Below, in pieces: positions 41,280 through 49,901 of a stretch of 64,000 nt of DNA. This DNA is from Alistipes sp. GTDB taxonomy: Bacteria > Bacteroidota > Bacteroidia > Bacteroidales > Rikenellaceae. The notes under the pieces were generated by a model. The model saw only the letters and a list, made by a program, of their open reading frames with translations, did not search any database and was not told where the DNA came from. How positions within the stretch are numbered: position 1 is the stretch's first letter; the number at the start of each line of letters is the position of its first letter. Location of the stretch: assembly GCA_017555695.1 (NCBI GenBank), contig JAFZFX010000047.1:43347-107346 (forward strand), in the 5' to 3' direction. The position numbers were made by a program, and so were the translations under genes.

Positions 41280-42620
41280 ATGAATGTTAATCGTTTGATG
41301 ACCGACCTGGAGCGCAAACATCCGGGTGAGAGTGAATACTTGCAGGCTGTAAGAGAGGTTTTGGAGTCTATCGAAGAGCTATATAATGAACATCCCGAAT
41401 TTGAAAAGGCCAAAATCATAGAGCGTATGGTCGAGCCCGACCGCATAATCACATTCCGTGTGACCTGGGTAGATGACAAGGGCGAGATACAGACAAACTT
41501 GGGCTACCGCGTGCAGTTCAACAGCGCCATTGGCCCATACAAGGGTGGCATACGATTCCACGCGGCGGTTAACACCTCGATGCTGAAGTTCCTCGGCTTC
41601 GAGCAAACCTTCAAGAACGCCTTGACCACACTCCCGATGGGTGGTGCAAAAGGTGGTTCGGACTTCAGCCCCAAGGGCAAGTCCGACGCCGAGATTATGA
41701 GATTCTGCCAGGCTTTTATGCTGGAGCTGTGGAACAACATAGGCCCAGATACTGATGTACCCGCAGGCGATGTGGGCGTTGGAGGCCGCGAGATTGGATA
41801 TATGTACGGAATGTACAAGAAGCTGGCACGCGAATACAACACGGGCGTACTCACGGGCAAGGGCTTGACTTGGGGTGGCTCACTCATTCGCCCCGAGGCT
41901 ACGGGCTTTGGCGCACTCTATTTTGTTGAGCATATGCTCGGCGAGGCGGGCAAGTCAATCGCGGGCAAGAGCGTAGCAATATCTGGCTTCGGCAATGTGG
42001 CGTGGGGCGCAGCACAGAAGGCTACCGAGTTGGGTGCCAAAGTGATAGCAATATCTGGCCCCGACGGCGTTATCTACAACCCCAACGGTATGACGGCCGA
42101 GAAGATTGACTATATGCTGGAGCTTAGAGCTTCGAATCGCGACATCGTTGCACCCTTTGCCGAGCGATTCCCCGATGCAGAGTTTATCCCTGGCAAGAAG
42201 GCTTGGAGCGTCAAGTGCGACATAGCACTACCCTGCGCCTTCCAGAACGAGTTGACGGGAGAAGATGCAGCCGAGTTGCTTGCAAACGGTACTTGGTGCG
42301 TGGCCGAGGTATCGAATATGGGCTGCACACCCGAGGCTATCGAAACTTTCATCAAGGCAGGCATACTCTTCGCCCCTGGCAAGGCTGTAAACGCGGGTGG
42401 CGTAGCGACATCGGGACTGGAGATGACACAGAACGCACAGCATCTGTCGTGGTCAGCCGAGGAGGTGGATGCCAAGTTGCACTACATAATGTCGCAGATT
42501 CATCAGGCTTGCGTGAAGTACGGCAAGCAGGCTGACGGTTACATAAACTATGTCAAGGGAGCAAATATCGCTGGCTTTATGAAGGTAGCGCAGGCTATGC
42601 TTGAGCAGGGCGTAATTTAA
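41280..42620 (+). CDS. gdhA: Glutamate dehydrogenase
   Basis: A 446-residue hexameric-type glutamate dehydrogenase. Conserved PLP-free catalytic segments are visible: GPYKGGIRFH (substrate Lys), LPMGGAKGGSDF (catalytic Lys), VPAGDVGVGGREIGYM (catalytic Asp), RPEATGFGALYF and the Rossmann motif SGFGNVAWGAA. It interconverts glutamate and 2-oxoglutarate plus ammonia with NAD(P)H and is the main ammonia assimilation route in gut Bacteroidetes. Monocistronic with a strong terminator. NAD versus NADP preference cannot be read with confidence. Confidence 0.96.
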   Translation: MNVNRLMTDLERKHPGESEYLQAVREVLESIEELYNEHPEFEKAKIIERMVEPDRIITFRVTWVDDKGEIQTNLGYRVQFNSAIGPYKGGIRFHAAVNTSMLKFLGFEQTFKNALTTLPMGGAKGGSDFSPKGKSDAEIMRFCQAFMLELWNNIGPDTDVPAGDVGVGGREIGYMYGMYKKLAREYNTGVLTGKGLTWGGSLIRPEATGFGALYFVEHMLGEAGKSIAGKSVAISGFGNVAWGAAQKATELGAKVIAISGPDGVIYNPNGMTAEKIDYMLELRASNRDIVAPFAERFPDAEFIPGKKAWSVKCDIALPCAFQNELTGEDAAELLANGTWCVAEVSNMGCTPEAIETFIKAGILFAPGKAVNAGGVATSGLEMTQNAQHLSWSAEEVDAKLHYIMSQIHQACVKYGKQADGYINYVKGANIAGFMKVAQAMLEQGVI

Positions 42621-42643
42621 CAATTCGATATTTGACCAAAGAG

Positions 42644-42683
42644 AAGGGGTTGTCCGTTATAGTTCGGACAACCCCTTATTTTC
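42644..42683 (+). terminator. Terminator of gdhA
   Basis: Stem AAGGGGTTGTCCG (42644-42656) with CGGACAACCCCTT (42665-42677), then ATTTT; also near folP's 3' end. Confidence 0.9.
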
Positions 42684-42707
42684 CACTTCCAATTAACAGG
42701 ATTCTAT

Positions 42708-43535
42708 TTAGAAGGAGAGAAATTTATTAAAAATGCTCACCACATCGCAAGCCTCGCGCGTATCGTGAACACGCAGCACAGATGCGCCCTGACGCAGAGC
42801 CTCCCAATGCAAGGCCGTAGTACCCGCAAGCGCATTGTCGGGCGTAGTGTCGAGTGCTTTGTAAATCATCGACTTACGAGAGAGTCCCACCAATACGGGA
42901 TAGCCCATTTCGCACAAACGATTAAGCCCCGCAAGTAGTTGATAATTCTGCTCCAAAGTCTTTGCGAAACCAAATCCAGGGTCGAGGATTATCTGCCTTA
43001 CACCCGCTGCGTGGAGTTCGTCGCAACGCCTTGCAAAGTAGTCGCACACCTCGGTTGTAATATCCTTTTCGTACGCTGTCATCCCCTGCATCGTCTGCGG
43101 CGTACCGCGCATATGCATAGCCACATAAGGCAGGTCGTAATGTGCCACGACATCCACAATCGCGGGATCTTGTTCGCCCGCAGAGATATCGTTTACCACA
43201 ATCTGTCCAAACTGCTCGACTGCTCGGCGCACAACCTCTGCACGGAAAGTATCGACCGAGATTGTAACATCCTTCGACACCTCTCTGATGCTCGCAATAC
43301 CCAACTCTACCCTATGCCACTCCTCATCCAACGAGATATCCACAGCATTGGGACGCGACGAGTAACCGCCAACATCGAACAACCTCACACCATCGGCCAT
43401 AGCCCCTCTGACACGCTCGCATATAGCATCGGCCGTAGAGGTGCGACTCTCGGCATAGAACGAATCATCGGTGACATTGATGATTGCCATCACCTGTGGC
43501 GACGAGGGCGAAAAGAGGTTATCGGGCAGACTCAT
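42708..43535 (-). CDS. folP: Dihydropteroate synthase
   Basis: A 275-residue TIM-barrel enzyme that joins p-aminobenzoate to 6-hydroxymethyl-dihydropterin diphosphate in folate synthesis. I use the ATG at 43535 (MSLPDNLFS); an upstream ATG at 43568 would enlarge the overlap with coaE to 50 bp. Landmarks: MAIINVTDDSFY (the usual NVTPDSF has Pro; here Asp), FDVGGYSSRPNA (usual GGESTRPG), ILDPGFGFAKT and VGLSRKSM. These changes lie next to the pterin/phosphate site. It overlaps the end of coaE by 17 bp, so translation is probably coupled. Confidence 0.93.
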   Translation of the reverse strand: MSLPDNLFSPSSPQVMAIINVTDDSFYAESRTSTADAICERVRGAMADGVRLFDVGGYSSRPNAVDISLDEEWHRVELGIASIREVSKDVTISVDTFRAEVVRRAVEQFGQIVVNDISAGEQDPAIVDVVAHYDLPYVAMHMRGTPQTMQGMTAYEKDITTEVCDYFARRCDELHAAGVRQIILDPGFGFAKTLEQNYQLLAGLNRLCEMGYPVLVGLSRKSMIYKALDTTPDNALAGTTALHWEALRQGASVLRVHDTREACDVVSIFNKFLSF

Positions 43536-44109
43536 AGAGGTAGCGTTTGTGCAACTGCTCAACATCACTTTCGAGGTAATCTCGTAGAATATTCACCATC
43601 GTACGAGTCGCACGGCTATGCAGCTCGTCATCACTCATCTGATGGCTTATACGGCTCAAAACGGCCTCTCTATCGACGCCATCGCGCTCCATTGTGCGGC
43701 GGATACGCTCCTCCATCGGGGCGATAACGGCAAGTGTGGTATCAACCACCGCATCGAACCCTGATTCGAAGAGTATAGCACTCTCCAGCACCACATAGGG
43801 CGAAGTCTGCTGCTCGGCCCAAGCCTCGAAGTCGGCTTTGACCGCAGGATGAACGGTAGAGTTAAGGAGCTTTAGTTGCTCGTCGTTGCCAAACACGCGG
43901 CTGGCGAGATATGCTCGATTAAGCACTCCGTCAGTATAGCACTCTGCACCGAATACCTCCATCAAGCGCTGACGCAGCTCCTCATTTTCGGCCATCAGTC
44001 GTTTGGCTGCCGAGTCTGAATCATATACGGCAACACCATAAGCGGCCAAAAGAGAACACACAGAACTCTTGCCGCTACCTATGCCACCGGTAATACCTAC
44101 CTTATACAT
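43519..44109 (-). CDS. coaE: Dephospho-CoA kinase
   Basis: A 196-residue P-loop kinase performing the last step of coenzyme A synthesis. The Walker A motif GGIGSGKS is at 8-15, YDSDSAAK contains the conserved Asp, and VVLESAILFESG and ISHQMSDDE are typical CoaE segments. It follows a short YbbR-like gene by 13 bp and overlaps folP; the order ybbR-like-coaE is common in Bacteroidetes. Confidence 0.95.
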   Translation of the reverse strand: MYKVGITGGIGSGKSSVCSLLAAYGVAVYDSDSAAKRLMAENEELRQRLMEVFGAECYTDGVLNRAYLASRVFGNDEQLKLLNSTVHPAVKADFEAWAEQQTSPYVVLESAILFESGFDAVVDTTLAVIAPMEERIRRTMERDGVDREAVLSRISHQMSDDELHSRATRTMVNILRDYLESDVEQLHKRYLYESAR

Positions 44110-44122
44110 AATAATATGGGGA

Positions 44123-44581
44123 TTATTTGCTGTTTTCAGTGCTATCCTGCTCGCTGTCCAGCATCAGGTGGGGAACATCACCGAGCGAAAGCACCTTGAT
44201 ATCGCTGAAGCGCACCGTAATGGCATTCTGCAACGACTGCGGGTCGATAACGCAATAGCGCTCCAACACCTCACCCGTCTGCTCATCGACGCTCTGCTCA
44301 ACGACATATTTCAAGTCAGACATAGGAATCTTCAACTCCTTATGCTGCTGATAGACTCTGTAACCGAGAAGATTGACACCCTTGCCCTCGACCACGCACG
44401 ATACGCTCAAAGCGTTGCCATCGAGATTAAGGCGAACATCATAGTTTGTGGTATAGACATTACCCAACTTGAGGATATACCACAAAATAAACGAAGCACA
44501 AAACAGACCGATAAATACGGGCGAGATATATCCGCGTATCCATCGGCGTATGATATTCAATTTGTCGATTAACTTTCTCAT
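44123..44581 (-). CDS. Single-pass membrane protein, YbbR-like position
   Basis: A 152-residue protein with a basic N-terminus and one membrane helix (about 19-40, YISPVFIGLFCASFILWYIL) followed by an extracytoplasmic beta-rich domain (VYTTNYDVRLNLDG...SVSCVVEGKGVNLLGYRVYQ). The place between secDF and coaE is where Bacteroidetes usually carry a YbbR/CdaR-like gene, and the domain could be a single short YbbR-type repeat; full-length relatives have several. I cannot confirm the family from sequence alone. CdaR proteins regulate the diadenylate cyclase CdaA, present here at 62.7 kb. Confidence 0.6.
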   Translation of the reverse strand: MRKLIDKLNIIRRWIRGYISPVFIGLFCASFILWYILKLGNVYTTNYDVRLNLDGNALSVSCVVEGKGVNLLGYRVYQQHKELKIPMSDLKYVVEQSVDEQTGEVLERYCVIDPQSLQNAITVRFSDIKVLSLGDVPHLMLDSEQDSTENSK

Positions 44582-44597
44582 AGTGCCACAAAGTTAT

Positions 44598-44637
44598 AAA
44601 AAAATAGGTTGCTACCATCGGGTTGCAACCTATTTTT
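44598..44637 (-). terminator. Terminator of secDF
   Basis: AAATAGGTTGC / GCAACCTATTT stem (44601-44612 with 44625-44636), flanked by A- and T-runs on both sides, so bidirectional. Confidence 0.9.
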
Positions 44638-44656
44638 ATCATACTTTATAGAATAA

Positions 44657-47611
44657 TTACTTCTTGCGACGCAAAATATCGTATGCGATAGGTGTTGCGA
44701 TAAATACTGAAGAGTAAGTACCGATGATAACACCGAGGAGCAATGCGAAGATGAAACCGCGCAAGTTCTCACCACCCAAGATGAACATTGCGAGCAATGT
44801 CACGATAGTAGTAAGTGAAGTATTCATTGTACGCGACAATGTAGAGGCGATAGCCTTGTTGATGTTGTCGCCGATAGCACGCTTGGGATAGAGTGTGATG
44901 AACTCACGGATACGGTCGAAGATAACCACTGTATCGTTGATTGAGTAACCGATGATTGTCAAGATTGCAGCGATGAATGCCTGGTTAACCTCGAGGTTGA
45001 AAGGCATAACATGGTACAACATTGAGAAGATACCGATTACGAGGAAGGCATTGTGAGCCAACGCAACTGTAGCACCAGTAGCCCACTCCCAACGCTTGAA
45101 TCGTACAGTGATGTAAAGACCGATAGCGATGAGTGAGAACAATACAGCGTAGAATGCGCTAACGAGCATATCCTTTGCGATAGCGGGACCAATCTTCTCT
45201 GAAGAGATGATACCATTAACATCCTCCTGAGTTGATGTGAAGCCATCCAAAGTGATAGGATATGTGTAGAAGCCCTTCAAAGCCTCGTAGATGAGTGCAT
45301 CTACCTCTGCAGTTGTCTCCTCTGAAGTATCGTCGTACTTGTACTGAGTGATAATACGCATCTGGTTCTCGGCACCATACTGCTTAACCTCGACTGAAGA
45401 CTTAGCAGCATCGTCGCTAACCAACTTACCATCCAAAGCAGCACGAACATCCTCTGCTGATACATTCTGGTCGAAACGAACTACATAAGTACGACCACCA
45501 GTGAAATCTACACCTGTGTTAAGACCGATAGTCAAAAGCGATACAAGTGAAAGAACTACCAATGCACCAGAGATTACATAAGAAACCTTGCGCTTTGCGA
45601 TGAAGTCGAATGATACATTTGACAACCAGTTCTCTGACCAAGAGCGAGAGAATGAAACCTTACCCCACTTAGCCTCAACCTTCTCGAGCAACATACGAGT
45701 GATGAAGATTGCGCAGAAGAGTGAAGTCAAGATACCGATGATAAGAGTAGTGGCAAAGCCCTGAACAGGACCGTTACCAAATACGAACAACACGATACCA
45801 GTGATGATAGTTGTCAACTGACCGTCGATGATTGCAGAGTATGCATTTGAGAAACCATCCTTGATAGCCAACGACAGACCCTTACCAGCACGCAACTCCT
45901 CCTTGATACGCTCGTAGATAATCACATTAGCATCCACAGCCATACCCATAGTAAGCACGATACCGGCGATACCAGGCAATGTCAATACTGAGCCGAATGA
46001 TACCAATACACCCATCAACAAGAAGATGTTAAGGATAAGTGCGATATCAGCCAACCAACCAGCGGTCTTGTAGAACAAGCCCATATAGAGCATTACCAAT
46101 ACGAAGGCCAAAACGAATGAGAACATACCAGCGTTGATAGACTCCTCACCGAGTGAAGGACCAACCACTGTATCCTGAATGATGCGTGCAGGCGCGGGAA
46201 CCTTACCTGACTTCAATACATTTGCCAAGTCCTGAGCCTCCTGGATAGTGAAGTTACCAGTGATGCGTGAGCTACCGCCCTCAATCTTGTTGATTACATT
46301 GGGAGCAGAGTATACATAGCCATCCAATACGATTGCGATGGGCTTACCGATGTTCTGGCCAGTAAGCTGAGCCCACTGTGAAGCACCGTTAGAGTTCATC
46401 ACGAGGTTAACCTCGGCTGTAGCGCCACGGTCTGAATACTGCTCCTGTGCAGTTGATACTGCCGAGCCATCCATTGCGGGCTTGCCGTCTACTGCGCGAA
46501 GAGCGTAGAGAGTGTAACGGCCACCGAACATATCCTCACCCTTAATACCCCACTTCAACTGAAGGTCGGCGGGCAACAAGTTCTGAACATCAGCGCGAGA
46601 GAGGTATGCATTGATTGCGGGCATATCAGCTGCCTCAGCAGCACCCACGATGCAACCACCTGAGTATGAAGGATCCAACAGAGCGAACAAGGGGTTAGAC
46701 TCGCGTGAGAAACGAGATGTAGACTCTGCGCTCTCCTCAGCTGCACCAGCAACCTCTGAAACCAAGTCAGAAGCCTGCTCTGCAGACTCAGCAGCAACCT
46801 CAACCTCTGTAGTAGCCTCGTTGCTCAACTTGATGAGCTGATCAGCCTCTGCCAACAAGGGCAAAACCTCCTCTGCAGAGTAAGTCACCCAGAACTCGAG
46901 TGATGCAGAACCCTGCAAAAGCTTACGAACACGCTCGGGCTCCTTAACACCGGGCAACTCAACCAAGATACGGTTAGAGTTGGGCAAGCGCTGGATGTTG
47001 GGCTGTGTTACGCCGAAGTGGTCGATACGGCTACGCAAGATGTTGAAAGAAGCAGCGATAGCGGCCTCTGTCTCATTGCGGAGAACCTTCAAAACCTCGT
47101 CGTTAGTGCTGTTAGGAGTGATATCCTGACGGTCAGGGCTAACGAAGATAGCAGCGAGTGAACCGCCGTTTGAAGTCTCGGCATAAGCCTTGGCGAACTC
47201 ACCGATATAGTCGTTGGTACCAGCCTTCAACGCCGCGTTGGCACGCTCGATAGCAGCCTCAAATGCGGGGTCGTTCTTGCTGTCGCCAGCGAGAGTCTTA
47301 ACCAAGTCCTGGACCTCGATTTCGAGCATTACGTTCATACCGCCCTTAAGGTCAAGACCGAGGTTTACCTCCTTCTCCTTACACTCCTTGTAAGTAAACT
47401 CTTTCATACCGAGAAGGCTGAATACGGGCTGGTTCTGGATTGAATCCAGATAGTAAGCCTCGCGAGCAGCCTGCTCTGACTCTTCATAAGCCGCAGCATA
47501 AGCCACAGCCTTCTTCTCTACATTTCTCGTAATGAACGAGAATGAAAGCTGGTAGATACACGCAACCACCATACAGATTGCGAGTAATTTAACTACACCT
47601 TTTCCTTGCAT
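44657..47611 (-). CDS. secDF: Fused protein translocase subunit SecDF
   Basis: A 984-residue fusion of SecD and SecF, the usual form in Bacteroidetes. One N-terminal helix precedes the large periplasmic P1 domain (GLDLKGGMNVMLE near 89, with a Glu/Ser/Ala-rich insertion about 265-305). The SecD channel helices include LGEESINAGMF, VLTMGMAVDANVIIYERIKEEL and VKAFATT-like FATTLIIGILTSLFCAIF. The SecF half starts near 650 with FDFIAKRK, DFTGGRTYVV and ends GYSINDTVVIFDRIRE. SecDF uses proton motive force to pull proteins out of the Sec channel. Codon use is of the highly expressed type; a good -7 box lies at 47707-47714. Confidence 0.96.
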   Translation of the reverse strand: MQGKGVVKLLAICMVVACIYQLSFSFITRNVEKKAVAYAAAYEESEQAAREAYYLDSIQNQPVFSLLGMKEFTYKECKEKEVNLGLDLKGGMNVMLEIEVQDLVKTLAGDSKNDPAFEAAIERANAALKAGTNDYIGEFAKAYAETSNGGSLAAIFVSPDRQDITPNSTNDEVLKVLRNETEAAIAASFNILRSRIDHFGVTQPNIQRLPNSNRILVELPGVKEPERVRKLLQGSASLEFWVTYSAEEVLPLLAEADQLIKLSNEATTEVEVAAESAEQASDLVSEVAGAAEESAESTSRFSRESNPLFALLDPSYSGGCIVGAAEAADMPAINAYLSRADVQNLLPADLQLKWGIKGEDMFGGRYTLYALRAVDGKPAMDGSAVSTAQEQYSDRGATAEVNLVMNSNGASQWAQLTGQNIGKPIAIVLDGYVYSAPNVINKIEGGSSRITGNFTIQEAQDLANVLKSGKVPAPARIIQDTVVGPSLGEESINAGMFSFVLAFVLVMLYMGLFYKTAGWLADIALILNIFLLMGVLVSFGSVLTLPGIAGIVLTMGMAVDANVIIYERIKEELRAGKGLSLAIKDGFSNAYSAIIDGQLTTIITGIVLFVFGNGPVQGFATTLIIGILTSLFCAIFITRMLLEKVEAKWGKVSFSRSWSENWLSNVSFDFIAKRKVSYVISGALVVLSLVSLLTIGLNTGVDFTGGRTYVVRFDQNVSAEDVRAALDGKLVSDDAAKSSVEVKQYGAENQMRIITQYKYDDTSEETTAEVDALIYEALKGFYTYPITLDGFTSTQEDVNGIISSEKIGPAIAKDMLVSAFYAVLFSLIAIGLYITVRFKRWEWATGATVALAHNAFLVIGIFSMLYHVMPFNLEVNQAFIAAILTIIGYSINDTVVIFDRIREFITLYPKRAIGDNINKAIASTLSRTMNTSLTTIVTLLAMFILGGENLRGFIFALLLGVIIGTYSSVFIATPIAYDILRRKK

Positions 47612-47706
47612 TGTTGTTAAAATTTTTGTTTGTATTCTTAATTATTTACGCTATTTTTCACTAGCCATTCGGGCACACCCAACGGATGCACCCAAAATTT
47701 AGTTTG

Positions 47707-47714
47707 CAAAGATA
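47707..47714 (-). promoter_or_regulatory. -7 box of the secDF promoter
   Basis: Minus-strand TATCTTTG at 47707-47714, 96 nt before the start; no convincing -33 box. Confidence 0.6.
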
Positions 47715-47915
47715 ATAAAAAAAAGTCCAAAAATCTAATCTTAAAGACCGATTTTCAGACTTTTCAGCAAATATTTACACTTTATTGTGCGCCAATCGCC
47801 GTTTTAAGGCTCTTTTCGGGCGCGATTTTGACTATAAATTTGGTTATAAACCCCATTTACAATCTCGGCAATGGAATATTTCAGTACAAAATCGACCAAA
47901 AACGCCCCGTCGAGG
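47715..47915. other. Intergenic stretch between the deacetylase/hydrolase fusion and secDF
   Basis: Only weak complementarity (GCGCC near 47791 with GGGCGC near 47820) is visible; I see no gene and no clear terminator for the gene ending at 47916. Confidence 0.4.
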
Positions 47916-49760
47916 CTATTTCAGTGCGGGCAACAGATGCTCCCAAACAAGGTTTATCTCCTGCTGCATATTACCCACATTGGCAGTTATGACAATCACC
48001 GAGTTTTGTTCAGGCATAACGATGATATACTGACCGTTAGCACCATCAGCACGCACGGCATTGTGACGACAACGCCACATCTGATAACCATATCCCTGCA
48101 ACCAATCGCTATCTTTGGGCTTAACCTTCAGATTCTCGCGGCGGACACCTGCGGGCAACGACTCCACCTGCGCTGCTGTGGCATCGGCAAACCACTCCTT
48201 CTGAAGTATCTGACGACCATTCCACTCACCCTGCTGCAGGATGAATTGTCCCATCTTTGCCAAATCTTCGGTTTTAAGATATAGGCCATATCCGCCAGCA
48301 TCTATACCCTGCGGGCTCTTCTGCCAAAAAGCACCAACGATTCCGAGCGGACGAAACAGACGAGGATAGAGATAATCTAGCAATCGCTCACCAGTAACCT
48401 TCTGAAGAATAGCCGACAGAACATAAGTTCCCAAAGTATTGTAAACGAAGAATGTTCCTGGCTCGTGAACAAAGGGTGCCGCAAGGAAATACTCAACCCA
48501 ATCACTGCCCTCGGCGATATTTCTGCGGTTGGGCTCGACATCGTGACCAGATGTCATTGTCAGCAGATGGCGAATCTCCAACTTCTTGAGGTTGTCGCTC
48601 ACCTCTGCGGGCAACTTATCGGGGAAGAAGTCTATAACCTTATCTGTTACCTTTAGCAGCCCCTCCTGCACGGCAAAACCAATGGCCGTAGCGGTAAATG
48701 TCTTGCTGACAGAGTTCAAAACATGGGGTGTATGCTCCTCTCCCTCACTCATCCAGCGCTCCTTCAGCACCTTGCCGTTCTGCAAAATCATAACACTGTG
48801 TATATCCTGCTTGGTTGTGGCAACAGCTGCCAGATATTTATCGAAAGCCTTATCCAGTTTAGCACTCGACTCACCTCGCGGCAGGGGCTTAATTAGGTCG
48901 TTATAGCTGATAAGTTCAATATTTTTCTCCTTGATAACCTGCTTTACGCGCTCGCTGGTAAAGATATCGGTCACACCCTGACGGTCGATGGCTACATCCT
49001 CATAACCGATATGGCCGACGGTCTGCATCTCCTCGTTGTTCAATGCAGGGTGGTCGAGGAAGAGATAGTTCTTTCCCGCCTCCAGACTCTCGAGCATCTT
49101 AATAAAACTCGCCTCCTTCTCGGCAGAAGTCGCCTTCGGGCCGTTATACCAGACACTGCTGAGCGCATACTTCTCGCGTGCTACACTGTGATCCACCAAC
49201 GGAAGATTGTACTCCTCCGACAAGCGTGCCATCAACTTCTCAACCTCGGGAGCAAAACTAAGCGCACCCATATGGCCAGAGATGTGGCTAATCTGGGGAA
49301 TATTCTTCAGCGCCATCTCTATTTGCGCGCGAGCCTCACGCTCAACCTCGCCGATATCCCACTTACTCTCACGAATCGAAAGACTAGGGTAAGCCTTATT
49401 CGGACCCATCATCGGCAGGAAGTATCCGTTCTCATCAACCAACGATGGGCAGGCTGTGAGAGGTCGCCACTTCACATTATCCCACTCACTCGTGAATGTG
49501 AGGTGCAGCCCCACATCCACAGTAGGATTCTCACGCAGCAGACGCACCGCTTCGGGAAACCAAGCCGTCACGACCATCACCTCGATGCTGGTCTCAATAC
49601 CACTCTTATAGCCCTCCAGACAAGCAATATTGGCTGAACGGAACGAGCCCATATCATCAGCACGAACGATCAGGCGCGGACGCTCCTGAGCGCAGAGAGG
49701 CGTCACGAGCAGTAAGGCCGCAAGAGCTGACAAAAGTTTTTCAGAATAAAGTCGCTTCAT
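47916..49760 (-). CDS. Fusion of a ChbG/YdjC-like carbohydrate deacetylase and a beta-lactamase-family serine hydrolase
   Basis: A 614-residue secreted protein from the ATG at 49760 (signal MKRLYSEKLLSALAALLLVTPLCAQ). Residues about 28-300 form a polysaccharide-deacetylase-like ChbG domain: LIVRADDMGS (Asp35/Asp36 metal ligands), GLHLTFTSEW, SHISGHMG and LDHPALNNEE. Residues about 310-614 form a class-C-beta-lactamase/D-peptidase-like domain with SxxK motif LNSVSKTFTA, a YNT segment near 445 (FVYNTLGTYVL) in place of the classical Y-x-N, and a Gly-rich third motif RADGANGQ. The two activities are likely de-N/O-acetylation of a sugar and hydrolysis of an ester or amide. No known combination of these domains is recalled by me. 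Confidence 0.85.
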   Translation of the reverse strand: MKRLYSEKLLSALAALLLVTPLCAQERPRLIVRADDMGSFRSANIACLEGYKSGIETSIEVMVVTAWFPEAVRLLRENPTVDVGLHLTFTSEWDNVKWRPLTACPSLVDENGYFLPMMGPNKAYPSLSIRESKWDIGEVEREARAQIEMALKNIPQISHISGHMGALSFAPEVEKLMARLSEEYNLPLVDHSVAREKYALSSVWYNGPKATSAEKEASFIKMLESLEAGKNYLFLDHPALNNEEMQTVGHIGYEDVAIDRQGVTDIFTSERVKQVIKEKNIELISYNDLIKPLPRGESSAKLDKAFDKYLAAVATTKQDIHSVMILQNGKVLKERWMSEGEEHTPHVLNSVSKTFTATAIGFAVQEGLLKVTDKVIDFFPDKLPAEVSDNLKKLEIRHLLTMTSGHDVEPNRRNIAEGSDWVEYFLAAPFVHEPGTFFVYNTLGTYVLSAILQKVTGERLLDYLYPRLFRPLGIVGAFWQKSPQGIDAGGYGLYLKTEDLAKMGQFILQQGEWNGRQILQKEWFADATAAQVESLPAGVRRENLKVKPKDSDWLQGYGYQMWRCRHNAVRADGANGQYIIVMPEQNSVIVITANVGNMQQEINLVWEHLLPALK

Positions 49761-49830
49761 AGTATTTCGTTTTAGTATTAGCACTTTACAAAGCTAACAA
49801 TTTGTCGGCAGACGAGCAAGACAATGGCCA

Positions 49831-49864
49831 CAAAAAAAGTGGCCGACCCGCGGGGCCGACCACT
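49831..49864 (-). terminator. Terminator of dnaK
   Basis: Minus-strand stem of 11 bp (49854-49864 with 49838-49848, two G.U wobbles) followed by TTTTTTT. Confidence 0.85.
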
Positions 49865-49901
49865 CTAAAGTGAGTTATATCAAGTATTCTAAACTCTCAT
49901 A

